Source of the DNA: Stentor coeruleus
Taxonomy: Eukaryota > Ciliophora > Heterotrichea > Heterotrichida > Stentoridae
DNA length: 25,791 nt
NCBI GenBank assembly: GCA_001970955.1
Contig: MPUH01001026.1
Coordinates: 1-25,791, forward strand
Direction: 5' to 3'
The notes beneath the pieces are model-generated. The model was not told where the DNA came from. It worked only from the letters and a program-made list of their open reading frames with translations, and searched no databases. Below, in pieces: positions 1 through 8,746 of the stretch. The number at the start of each line of letters is the position of its first letter. The stretch's first letter is position 1. Position numbers and translations under genes: made by a program.

Positions 1-496
1 AAAAAAGAAGAGCAACCCTTCGGTTAAAACGGATTTATAGGATAAATTAGCTTTTTTTTAGAATATGTCTGTGTTGTTAGTATGTGTTTTTTTTACTGGG
101 AATAGAAAACTGTAAAGATGGATTTTTTTTATATTTTAAAGCTTTTATTGTGATATAGAAAACTGTAAAGATGCTTGTAATGATGGATTTTTTTTCTAAT
201 AATTATAAGCATCAAATAAATCCACATCATTAACCTATAAACTCTTAAAACTCATCAAAAATCTTATAAAAGTCTATTATCATCATTATTAAAAAAACTA
301 CATCAAATCTCCATCACTCTTATAAAAAAAAATACTCACTATAATCACAATATCCCATTAAAAAACAAATTCTCATCCTCCTAAACTTTCTACCCCCACA
401 AAATTCTCATAAATTCTTATCAAAACCCATCATCCCATAAATTCTCATATAGCGGGTTTTAACTCTTTTCCAGTTATTTAACTATACAAATAAAAT
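1..496. other. Intergenic region upstream of the TPR/IQ gene
   Basis: No convincing coding region is seen. Positions 1 to about 195 are G/T-rich with T-runs (hand count for 61-180: 24 G, 6 C). Positions about 200-470 are C/A-rich (241-420: 44 C, 1 G). This is the first example of the strand-composition switch that recurs in every long spacer of the window. A pair of short direct repeats lies in the G/T-rich half. No promoter element can be named with confidence. Confidence 0.7.
102..195. repeat. Short interspersed direct repeats
   Basis: The 19-mer ATAGAAAACTGTAAAGATG occurs at 102-120 and again at 155-173. A 14-mer, GATGG followed by A and eight T, occurs at 117-130 and 182-195. The first copies overlap each other and the second copies are separated by 8 nt, so this looks like a small local duplication that has been rearranged. 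Function is unknown. Confidence 0.8.
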
Positions 497-2164
497 ATGC
501 ACAAACAAGAAATTTTTGACGAAAGTTTAGGGGTACAACATACATAGGCAGACGCATTAATAATAAACTATAACAAACTGAGTCTTTCTCAAAGCTCTGA
601 AGGAAATTTCCTATCAGCTCAAGAAATGTTAAACAAAGCATACTCGTTACTTCCATATTCTAGTAAAACTTCCTTTCTTCTACTCAAATCCATGACCCTA
701 AACAACCTAGCAAGTTTTTTCCTTAAACAAAAAGACCCTGAAAATGCTCTGAAGTGCTTACAAGAAGTCGTATCTAGTAACTTCCCAGGCTCCAAAACAA
801 ACCTAGCAATAACATTGATAAACATCGCAACAATCGAATCATCTCAAGGCGACCATGATCAAGCTATGCGTCATATACAAAGTTCAATCACAATCTTAAA
901 AGAATCTCCAAACATGACCTTCAACATCATAAATTCTTTAATCATAGCATACCACAACTATGCCCTCGAATGCAGAAATCTAGGTGAACAAGCTGAAAGT
1001 CATAAATACATGCGAGAAGCTTGGGAGCTTTCATTAGAACAATTAGGTCCAGATAATAAACTAACTCATATTATCTTCAGAGGTCTAAATGAAGAATCAT
1101 CAACAGGAGGTTTGACTCATGTAAAAATCTTCCCAAATACGCCAATAATAAAACCAATAAATCGAGGTGAAAAAAAACTAGAACAAATCTTAGGGAAAAA
1201 ACCAAGAAACTCATCAATCGGCAATTACGAGTTTCAAAATGTGAGGTTTTTAACTGGAGACCGTCTACAGCCTATGCATAAAATCAGAACTTATAGGAAA
1301 GTGTGTAGTAGGCCAGGGTCAAGAACTGCAAATAGCGCTATAGCTTCAAGGACACTTAAAAAAAAACATACAGATCCACAAAAACAAGAAGAAAGTGAAT
1401 TCCCAATCACTGAAAAATACCCTGAACTTGCTCAGTTTGTAGAAAAGTCTCAGATTTTTGAAGAAAAATTCGAACCACTTAATGCGCTTTCTGAACAGTC
1501 TGAAGAGTATCTTTCAAGTAAAGCTTCTGCTATTCCTGATAAACGCTTAGAAATACATAAAATCCTTGAAGAAACTCAACAACAAGCAGCTATTAATATA
1601 CAAAAACATATGAAAGCTTGGAGAGATAGACAAAAATATAAAGAAAAAGCTGAAGGACAAAAATCTGCTGCGAGTACAATTAGCAGAGCTTTCAAAGGGT
1701 TTTTAGCTAGGGAGATTATTAAAGATGAAAAAGGGAAATGTTATGTTATTCCTGAAGTAGAGTCTGATAAAGAATTAGAAACATTAGAGAATGAGAAAGG
1801 AATAGAAAATATTGAAAAAGAAATTGAAAGTATAAAAGATGATATTGAGGAAAATAATGTTGAAGATGAAGGAAAGATAGAAAGTTTGGAGAATGAAAAA
1901 GTTGAAGATATCGAAAATTGTGTAGAAAAAAAGGTTAAGACAAAAGATGAGAGTGCTTTGATAATACAAACGGCTTTTAAAGGGTTTTTAGGGAAGAAAA
2001 AGTATAAGAAAACTATTAGTGCGGTTGTTAAAATACAGGCTATGGTGAGAATGTGGCTGGTTAGGACCATTTATAAGTCGATTAAAGAAGCTGTTGTATG
2101 TATACAAGCGAATTATCGAGGGTATTTGGTTAGGAAAAGGATTAAAGCGTTGAAGAATGAGTAG
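497..2164 (+). CDS. TPR-repeat protein with C-terminal IQ motifs (550 aa, one 15-nt intron)
   Basis: Exons 497-532 and 548-2164. The first ATG follows an in-frame TAA at 491-493; without removing the 15-nt intron the frame stops at TAG 545-547. Residues about 15-170 form antiparallel helix pairs typical of tetratricopeptide repeats (for example the segment with LNNLASFFLKQKDPENALKCL). Residues about 360-550 contain five IQ-like segments, including AAINIQKHMKAW, SALIIQTAFKGFL, SAVVKIQAMVRMW and AVVCIQANYRGYLVRKR, separated by an acidic Glu-rich linker at about 415-475. IQ motifs bind calmodulin or centrin-like EF-hand proteins, so a Ca2+-dependent cytoskeletal or cortical scaffold is a reasonable inference. 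The gene converges on the GPCR gene, with 59 nt between the stops. A possible 16-nt terminal intron at 2161-2176 would replace the stop and add six residues. Confidence 0.88.
533..547 (+). other. 15-nt spliceosomal intron, phase 0
   Basis: GTACAACATACATAG lies between GGG and GCA codons. It starts GT, ends AG and has A at intron position 10. If retained it adds an in-frame TAG. Its removal links the first ATG at 497 to the long frame. Confidence 0.85.
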
Positions 2165-2223
2165 ATAATAATTTAGATTATTGGTAATTTTGCTGTAAAT
2201 AGATATTTTCCTAATAAACTTTA

Positions 2224-3093
2224 TTAATTTAAATCCCTTCCACTATCTAAACCTGCGGAAAAACTACTTGTGTCACAAGATTTATTAATCAAGTTCTTAC
2301 AAAACTTGTATTTCAGCTGATATCTAACATTTTTATTACAAACTAAAGCAATCCCATTCAATAACCCATGTAATCCAAGTATTGAATCCAAAGAAAAAGA
2401 CATATACATTATAGCACAATTATTAGCAAAAAGTTGTATAATCCTAACTGCACTAAGAAATATAACCATAACAAAAATAATTAATGAATATATATACCCT
2501 CTTTTCAATACAATAGAATTTAAAGTTTTTGAATCTGATCCTTTTAATGCTTTATGAAGCTTGTAAAAAATCCATATAGCTAAAAGTAAAAAAATCCAAT
2601 AAGGGAAATAAAGAAGAGTAAATCTCCAAATGTTCCCATAATAATCATCTTTTAAAGTACACATACCTCCATCAAATCCATAACTATTTGTTGCATATGG
2701 AATAGCTTGGATTATAGCAAGTAAAGGATATGCAGCTATAAACCAATATTTCATAAATCTTTCATAATTCCTGTATTTTTTGATTATTACTATATATAAA
2801 GTGACTATTATAGATGCTGCCCAAACAACATTTGAGATAAAAGTATACACAACAATATAACCAAATAAGATACAGATTTTATCTTTGGATTCAAAGCACA
2901 ATGGGATTATTAATCCACATGACCTTATTAGATCGTTTATTGACATGTACATAACTATTTTTAATGTGAATTCGTCTAGAATGTCTGCAATGAGGCATAA
3001 GGTGATAACACCTATACTAGCAATTAAGCTTATCACTGATACAATGATTATAACAGAATTTGCTATGAGAACTATATCTTCAGTACATCCCAT
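2224..3093 (-). CDS. Seven-transmembrane GPCR, cAMP-receptor-like (289 aa)
   Basis: Seven hydrophobic segments are visible at about residues 12-35, 44-65, 73-103, 114-133, 154-178, 199-222 and 228-252. Basic residues follow TM3 (KKYRNYERFMK) and lie between TM5 and TM6. Cys74 at the start of TM3 and Cys145 before TM5 are placed for the usual extracellular disulfide. The aromatic WRFTLLYFPYW stretch entering TM5 and the short loops resemble the Dictyostelium-type cAMP receptor/CRL class of GPCRs. The family call is from pattern recognition and the ligand is unknown. The tail (about 250-289) is short and Ser-rich. The start MGCTED is the first Met before TM1. The protein should signal at the plasma or an internal membrane, presumably through heterotrimeric G proteins. 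Its upstream region (3094-4148) is shared divergently with the next gene. Confidence 0.82.
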   Translation of the reverse strand: MGCTEDIVLIANSVIIIVSVISLIASIGVITLCLIADILDEFTLKIVMYMSINDLIRSCGLIIPLCFESKDKICILFGYIVVYTFISNVVWAASIIVTLYIVIIKKYRNYERFMKYWFIAAYPLLAIIQAIPYATNSYGFDGGMCTLKDDYYGNIWRFTLLYFPYWIFLLLAIWIFYKLHKALKGSDSKTLNSIVLKRGYIYSLIIFVMVIFLSAVRIIQLFANNCAIMYMSFSLDSILGLHGLLNGIALVCNKNVRYQLKYKFCKNLINKSCDTSSFSAGLDSGRDLN

Positions 3094-4148
3094 TATATTT
3101 GTTAATATTTCTTTTTGGTTGATTGAATTATTTCGCTTGTTGAGATTATTATAAAAAACTTTTATTGGAGGTTTTTGTAATGGTTTTGCTAAGCTGTGGG
3201 TTTGGTATGATTAATTATGAAGTTTATAAGTATGAATTTATAGTTTTGATTTTTTTTTAGAAGAAAATGCTAATGATTGTAAAGGGTAAACAAATTGGCC
3301 TTTTTATAAGAAATTTTTTATACGTGCTTTTATGTAAATATTTTTTATGTTGGGTATAAGATGATGTTAGTTTATTATGTGAGGGTTTTAGTGATTTTTG
3401 ATATTTTGATAAAAAGACATTTTTATATAAAAAAAAATAAAAAATTTGGCAAAAATTTTTTTAAGCTGTTTATAAAATAATAAGAACTTTGTGTGTATAA
3501 TGAAACTTGAGAGATATAAGAAACTGGAAAATACATAAAGATATCATATCATAAAAAAAAATAGTGAAAAAAAAACAATATAAATACACTATTCCTTATC
3601 TTTAAAATTATAACAAAACTATTCATATATTAAAAATTTTAGTTTCCCAACTCCATCTCCAGCTTTCTAGTAACACTCCCTTTAATAAAATAAACCTTAT
3701 TCTCTGTTGTATTTGCAAAAAAAATCTAATTTTTAAAACATATAAAGCTTTTTATATTCACACCTTCTAACAAAAAATATCTCAAAAACACTCAAATCAG
3801 TATATCTAAAATATAAAAAAATATTTCTTATCTAAAAAAAAATAAGCAAAATAGTATTTTATTGAATTTATTATGAAAACAAATCTCAGTTATATACAAT
3901 TACAACAAACTTATAATAATATATTTTATAACTAAAAAACATAAGCAACCCTCATATTTAATAAACAAATTCTTATGTTTAAGCTAAGCAAATTCATAAA
4001 AAAAATAATAAAAAGTAGATAATCAAACTTTATGTCAAGGTAAAAGTTTATACCATAATCCAATATGTGAAAAAAAAGCACTTTTATGTTTTGGATTTTA
4101 TAATCAAGCATTTTAATTACTTCTAAGTATGGTAATATTATAATTCTC
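3094..4148. other. Divergent intergenic region with strand-composition switch
   Basis: This 1,055-nt spacer lies between two 5' ends. The left part is G-rich on the plus strand (3121-3420: about 60 G, 12 C). It switches at about 3570 to a C-rich part (3601-3840: about 42 C, 8 G). Short frames here, including one at 3932-4150 on the minus strand, have low-complexity, hydrophobic AT-driven translations and are not supported as genes. No RNA gene was recognised. Confidence 0.7.
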
Positions 4149-4874
4149 ATGCACCATGATAAGAATTTTCATAGCTATGATATAGAAAGCATATTCAGAG
4201 TTCAAAAGTTCGATGCAGAACATTTACCTTCATTAGAAAGTCCACAAAAAACTACATCAAACACCACTGCTAACAAATCACCTAATATGATCCTATCTGT
4301 AAATTCTTCAAAGACCCTTAATTATCTTAAACTCAGCGGGGCCTTTGCAAATTTTGAATGCAGTCCTATATCGCAAGATCAAGGAACTTTTTTAAGGAGG
4401 AATATGTATAAAAAACATAATACCAGCAGTCTTGATCTTACACAGATAGACTACTCTTCAAAGTCCACAACAAAGATTTTTCAGTTTATTCCGAAAATCA
4501 AAGCCAAACAGAAATTGAAACCTTTATGCAAAGAAGCATATAAATACTTACAAAACAAGACCAAATATGAAACAGAAATTGATGTAAACTTAAAAAACCT
4601 GAAAATCAAAAAATATTATACAGTTAAACCTCAAGAAAAAATGAGTATCCCAAATAAAGAATTCAAAACTAAAAGTTCGTTTGTGAATGTTAATCATAAT
4701 AGAAACGGGTCTTCAAAATTAGATGAAGAAAATCTACATGAAAATATGCCTTTGAAAAAAAAAATGCTGAAAAAAGGGGAAAAAGATTGTAAAAATATAG
4801 ACTTTGATAAAATATCAGCGATTTCGGCATGGGAAATAAATATTCCTGATTATTGTTATGATAATAATTGGTAA
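4149..4874 (+). CDS. Hypothetical basic, low-complexity protein (241 aa)
   Basis: One uninterrupted frame from ATG 4149 to TAA 4872-4874. I do not recognise the family. The N-terminal half (about 25-100) is rich in Ser, Thr, Asn and Pro and probably disordered. The middle (about 105-215) is Lys-rich (KIKAKQKLKPLCKEAYKYL, NLKIKKYYTVKPQEK), and the C-terminus ends in an aromatic, acidic tail, ISAWEINIPDYCYDNNW. There is no signal peptide, membrane segment or clear coiled coil. The frame uses more G and C than the flanking spacers, which supports real coding. The start is the first ATG after the C-rich leader; a second Met-like start four codons in is not in frame. A microtubule- or nucleic-acid-binding role is possible from charge alone but is not shown. 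Confidence 0.65.
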   Translation: MHHDKNFHSYDIESIFRVQKFDAEHLPSLESPQKTTSNTTANKSPNMILSVNSSKTLNYLKLSGAFANFECSPISQDQGTFLRRNMYKKHNTSSLDLTQIDYSSKSTTKIFQFIPKIKAKQKLKPLCKEAYKYLQNKTKYETEIDVNLKNLKIKKYYTVKPQEKMSIPNKEFKTKSSFVNVNHNRNGSSKLDEENLHENMPLKKKMLKKGEKDCKNIDFDKISAISAWEINIPDYCYDNNW

Positions 4875-5855
4875 GTTAAATAATTTGACGATGAGATTTA
4901 GGTTTGACTTTAAAAAAATGAAAAAAATATTTATTTATACGTGAATACTAACATAAACTTGGATTATATTAGGTTTTTCTAACATAAAAGTTTTGTTTTT
5001 ATATGAAAAAGCATTTATTTTATTGATCTTTTAACATAAAATTGATATCATCAGTGAATTTTTTCTAATAACTATTAAGCATAATCTAAATAATAATATT
5101 TAAATTAAAAACTAAGCTAAGTTTATAAAACACTAAATAAATTAGTCAAATAGATTCAAAGTAATAAAAAATTTCGCCTCAAATGTTTAATTCCAATCAA
5201 ATAACACAAAAAACCTAATAGCATAAAACTTTATAATATAAAATACCTTTAAAGTACAAAATTTTTATCATAATTCCAAATTACCCAATTAAAATGGTAT
5301 AATAATCCAAAGTTAACTTCCAGCCTAATAAACTTTTCACCCAAAACTAAACCATCTAATTTTTAAAACTCCCCAAATCTTCCCTCAACAAAAACATCCC
5401 ATTCTTCACCTAAAAATCTTCAGCCAACGAAAAAACCTGAAAATTTTAAAAATTTTCAGAAATTATCAATCCTCATCATTCAAACCGAAATTCCGACAAA
5501 AAAATCCTCAAAAATGTTTCTACTCCCTACATCAACTTTTATTTCAATATTCTAACCTTATCTTATATTTTTACCCCATCTCTTTAAAACTTCCTCAAAA
5601 TAATCGTGTCAATCCTGATAATCCTCACCTGAGTAAACTTATTTACATATAAAAACCTAAACTCGCATTTTTTCTAATAAAAAACCCTGAACTTTTCTAC
5701 CGAACCCTTTTTCTAACTAGTCCTAGATTTCTTATCAGTAAACTTAAAATTCTAAGTCAATTTTATAATAATTATTAATCTACACAGCTTAAAAAAAATT
5801 GCAAGCTGCTTTATAATTATCACTGAAATATTTTGAAATATTCCTCTGTTATTTT
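4875..5855. other. Convergent intergenic region with strand-composition switch
   Basis: This 981-nt spacer lies between two 3' ends. Positions 4875-5060 are mildly G-rich (about 20 G, 11 C). From about 5080 to the CK1 stop the plus strand is strongly C/A-rich (5341-5700: about 93 C, 14 G). No gene, tRNA or repeat was recognised. It is unusually long for a 3'-3' junction compared with 15 nt at 25042-25056 and 59 nt at 2165-2223. Confidence 0.7.
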
Positions 5856-6935
5856 TTACTGTCTAGCTTTTTCATGTAGTGTTTCTGATTTATATACTTT
5901 ACAGTTATTTGCAATTGTTTTACGGTTTTTGAACTCTGGAAGGGTATCTGATTCTTCTGTTGGACAAAAACAAGTGTCTATGATTTTCTTAGTATCGATT
6001 TTAGGTTTGATATAATTTCTGATGCTTTTTTGGCTTTCTGAACGTTTACGGGGATTTAAAGAACTGGCTCTATAAGTTTTTTTAGGTTTTTTCAACACCC
6101 GGATGTTGCTTTTTCCGAATTTGTCCACAATTTTCTTGAAGGAGTTGTAGATGAAACCATAGTCGGGACAATAATAAAAATTCAACCCGTTTACATAAGC
6201 TAGTACTTGGGAGAATTCAGCTGGAAAACCTTCGAAAATGGAAGGACCTGAAAACATAGACTTTCTTAATGAGATTTTGCTTTCTGTGTTTTTAGATGAA
6301 TCTGCATCCATCCATGGAAGATTTCCCCTTAAAAGATAGGCAAGACTATAACACATTGATTCCAAATCATCCCTTCTACTTAACTGTATTTTTGCATGTG
6401 CATTTCTTGAAGCAAACATCAAAGTTCCAACAAACCCAACATCTTCAGTCATTGGGATATGAAAAGATCCTGCATAAATAAAAGACTTACAAGATCCAAA
6501 GTCTACCATATACAATGTCTTCCCTTTTGTTAAGAATTGAGAAGGCTTAACATCTCTATGAATAATCTCATGAGCATGTAAAGTTGCTATCCTTCTAATC
6601 ATCTGACATCCCAAATATGCAACTTCTGGAATGCTTAAACTATAAGAAAAGTCTTTAAAAACCTGAGATAGGTTTTTACCAAGCTTTTCTATGACTATAT
6701 AATTATGGTCTTTATATATCCCATATGAGTGTAATTTAGGAAATCCTTCTTGACCTTCAAGTTTTTTCAAGACTATAATTTCTTTTTCGATTGGACTTGG
6801 TGAAAGAGTGATGTTTTCAACTTTGATAGCCACTTTTTTCTTGGTTTTCAAATCAAGTGCGCCATATACAGAACCAAAAGTCCCTTTTCCTACAAGTCTT
6901 TGGATCTGGTATCTGTTAGCCAATAAATCTTCCAT
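5856..6935 (-). CDS. Casein kinase 1-family protein kinase with altered catalytic loop (359 aa)
   Basis: The kinase domain spans about residues 9-275. Visible motifs are the glycine loop VGKGTFGSVYGA (15-26), the VAIK lysine (Lys38), the helix-C-like IEKEIIVLKKLEG (49-61), HRDVKPSQF (126-134), DFG (145-147) and the CK1 signature SRRDDLESMCYSLAYLLRGNLPW (186-208). The SRRDDLES block and the missing APE motif are diagnostic of the CK1/TTBK group. The canonical HRDxKxxN asparagine is Gln133 (codon CAA), while Asp128 and the DFG aspartate are present. Asn normally helps hold a Mg2+ ion, so activity may be reduced or changed; that is an inference. The tail (276-359) is basic and Ser/Thr-rich. The start MEDLLANRYQ fits CK1 N-termini. 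The protein is probably cytosolic, cortical or nuclear. Confidence 0.92.
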   Translation of the reverse strand: MEDLLANRYQIQRLVGKGTFGSVYGALDLKTKKKVAIKVENITLSPSPIEKEIIVLKKLEGQEGFPKLHSYGIYKDHNYIVIEKLGKNLSQVFKDFSYSLSIPEVAYLGCQMIRRIATLHAHEIIHRDVKPSQFLTKGKTLYMVDFGSCKSFIYAGSFHIPMTEDVGFVGTLMFASRNAHAKIQLSRRDDLESMCYSLAYLLRGNLPWMDADSSKNTESKISLRKSMFSGPSIFEGFPAEFSQVLAYVNGLNFYYCPDYGFIYNSFKKIVDKFGKSNIRVLKKPKKTYRASSLNPRKRSESQKSIRNYIKPKIDTKKIIDTCFCPTEESDTLPEFKNRKTIANNCKVYKSETLHEKARQ

Positions 6936-7555
6936 CTTAATATAAGATTTTATATATCAAATAGAGAGATATGGAAAATAATTTCAGGATATAGTATTAC
7001 TTATTTTTGGAATGGTATTTATAATAAAATATTAATTTTTAGGATTTATTAAATGATAAAATAGGCTTGATTTAAAGTTTTTTTTGTGTTTGGGGAGAAG
7101 GGGTTATGAAATTGATTATTTGGGTATGAAGATTTTTTTTTAGAAGGTTTAAAGGATGATAGATGTCAAAAAGGTATGGCTACAAGGAGAATTTTGAGAG
7201 TTTTGAGGTTTTGTTTGAGAATTTTTAAATTCCCTGTAATTTTGCACTCTTTATTAAAATTAAGTTAGGATGACATATTTATTTTAACCTTTAAATTTAA
7301 GTCAACTATATTTATTCCTTTTCTAAATGTTCAAGTTTATTACTATACAATCACATACATTTAATCTCATTTACAAAAAAAAATATCATCATCCTACAAC
7401 AAAAGCCCATTCATCATTTCACATATCCTCAGACAAGCCTTAAAAACCTTTATCACCATATCAAAAAAATACAAAATTCTATCTCCAAACCTATAATTCA
7501 AAGCTTTCCTAAAAACTTTAATTCCACAAAAAAATCTAATAATTATAACTAAAAA
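6936..7555. other. Divergent intergenic region with strand-composition switch
   Basis: This 620-nt spacer lies between the 5' ends of the CK1 and MINDY genes. The left half is G-rich (6961-7260: about 63 G, 12 C) and the right half C-rich (7321-7560: about 53 C, 7 G), with the switch near 7265. It must hold the promoters of both genes, but no specific element can be identified. No coding or RNA gene was seen. Confidence 0.7.
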
Positions 7556-8668
7556 ATGCAAGCCAACAGTTACATGACAAAGAAAATCTTATACAACAAA
7601 GAACTCAAGTCAATAATAACTCAAAACCTAAACGGTCCTTGTCCTCTTCTAGCTATAGCTAATTTGCTAATACTTCAAGATAAAATGTTTCTTCATACCG
7701 ACTATTCTTGTATTTTTACTGATCAACTAGTATCAATGATCTTAGAATGTCTTCTTGACCTTCAAGCAAATGTAAAATCTATAAAGAAAATTCAAGACGA
7801 AAACTGGAATTATCGTTTAAATGAAGCTATGAGTCTTATACACAAATATGAACAAGGAATGGATGTTAATGTTAAATTTGATAAGTAAAAAACATATAGA
7901 GTTGATAGTTTCGAGTTTACAGCTGACTGTGAGATTTTTGAAGTTCTTGATATAAAATTATTACATGGCTGGCTACCTGAGACTTATGAAGAGACTAAAG
8001 CGTTGGGGAATTTTACTTATAATCAAGCTATAGATTATATTTTGTCAAAAACAGATGACCGCGGGAGGACTATTAGAGAATTTTTCGACAAAAACGCTAG
8101 TCAGCTTACAGAAAAAGGACTTCAGACTTTGAAAACTTATATGCAGAACGACCAATTGGCTGTGCTTTTTAGGAACAACCACTTTTCTACTATAAAAAAA
8201 CATAATGACGAGGTTTTTATTCTTGCTACTGATGTTGCGTTTACTGAAACAGAAGAAATTGTTTGGGAATGGTTAAATGAAGTTAATGGTAACAATCCTT
8301 ATTGTACATCTGATTTTATTCCACTTAATATGTATGCTAGTTCAATGGGGTTTGGGGGTAACTTAGGGGTTTCGGGTATAAATGATAAAATTGCTTATAA
8401 TGATCAGATTCTTGATACAAATAATCAAGAAAAAGTCGAGTTTAAAAACCAAAATGAAGTTAAAGTGCCAAAAAGTATAGAAACTGATCAAAAAGTTGTC
8501 CCGGTAGAAAATGTGCTCACAGGAAATCTAGGAAGTCTCAACAACTTAGAAGAAGAAAAAAAGGTGGAAAATGGGAGTGTTGAGGTAAAAAAAGCTAAAG
8601 AAAAAGATGAAGTTGAGAAAAGTAAAAAAAATAAAAAGTGCAAAAAATGCTCTTGTACTGTTTATTAA
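7556..8668 (+). CDS. MINDY-family (FAM63-like) deubiquitinase (365 aa, one 15-nt intron)
   Basis: Exons 7556-7884 and 7900-8668; without splicing the frame ends at TAA 7886-7888. The protein carries the MINDY cysteine-protease hallmark QNLNGPCPLLAIANLLIL (residues 23-40), with Cys29 as expected nucleophile and Gln23 in the oxyanion-hole position. The block FEVLDIKLLHGWL follows at about 123-135. FRNNHFSTI at about 200-208 supplies the expected catalytic histidine, His204. MINDY enzymes preferentially trim K48-linked polyubiquitin, which is the family-based prediction here. Residues about 260-365 form a Lys/Glu-rich, probably disordered tail ending in Lys- and Cys-rich KCKKCSCTVY. CTVY resembles a CaaX box with an unusual final residue and may be lipidated. 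The gene leads a plus-strand cluster, 78 nt before the next. Confidence 0.93.
7885..7899 (+). other. 15-nt spliceosomal intron, phase 2
   Basis: GTAAAAAACATATAG splits a Lys codon (AA|A). Splicing joins the N-terminal catalytic-Cys half of the MINDY domain to the His half, which is strong homology support. Retention gives an immediate in-frame TAA. Confidence 0.93.
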
Positions 8669-8746
8669 AAACCTCATACAAGTTCTTCATATAAATATTA
8701 GAATAAAAATTTGTATTGCTTAAAAATCAAACCTTTTATCTTATAA

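Noticed and set aside
1..60. Telomere at the window's left end, or telomere arrays within spacers
   Set aside because: No tandem C-rich or G-rich telomeric repeat is present anywhere; the G- and C-rich halves are irregular.
545..547. TAG reassigned to glutamine, making the interruptions readable without introns
   Set aside because: No other in-frame TAA or TAG occurs in thousands of codons, and all five interruptions coincide with 15-nt GT...AG segments.
1741..2070. Long minus-strand frame antisense to the Glu/Lys-rich part of the TPR/IQ gene
   Set aside because: Its translation is a Ser/Phe/Ile low-complexity mirror of the GAA/AAA-rich sense codons. Similar shadows at 10993-11265 and 11738-12046 oppose the coiled-coil gene.
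5840..5856. 14- or 16-nt intron at the 3' end of the CK1 gene (GTAAAAAATAACAG or GTAAAAAATAACAGAG on the minus strand)
   Set aside because: The 14-nt version has the wrong size and the 16-nt version ends GAG rather than the TAG seen in all supported introns; the added residues show nothing conserved.
8003..8668. Separate gene beginning at 8003
   Set aside because: It is the second exon of the MINDY gene. The apparent start is an internal TTG, and the catalytic His would be parted from its Cys.
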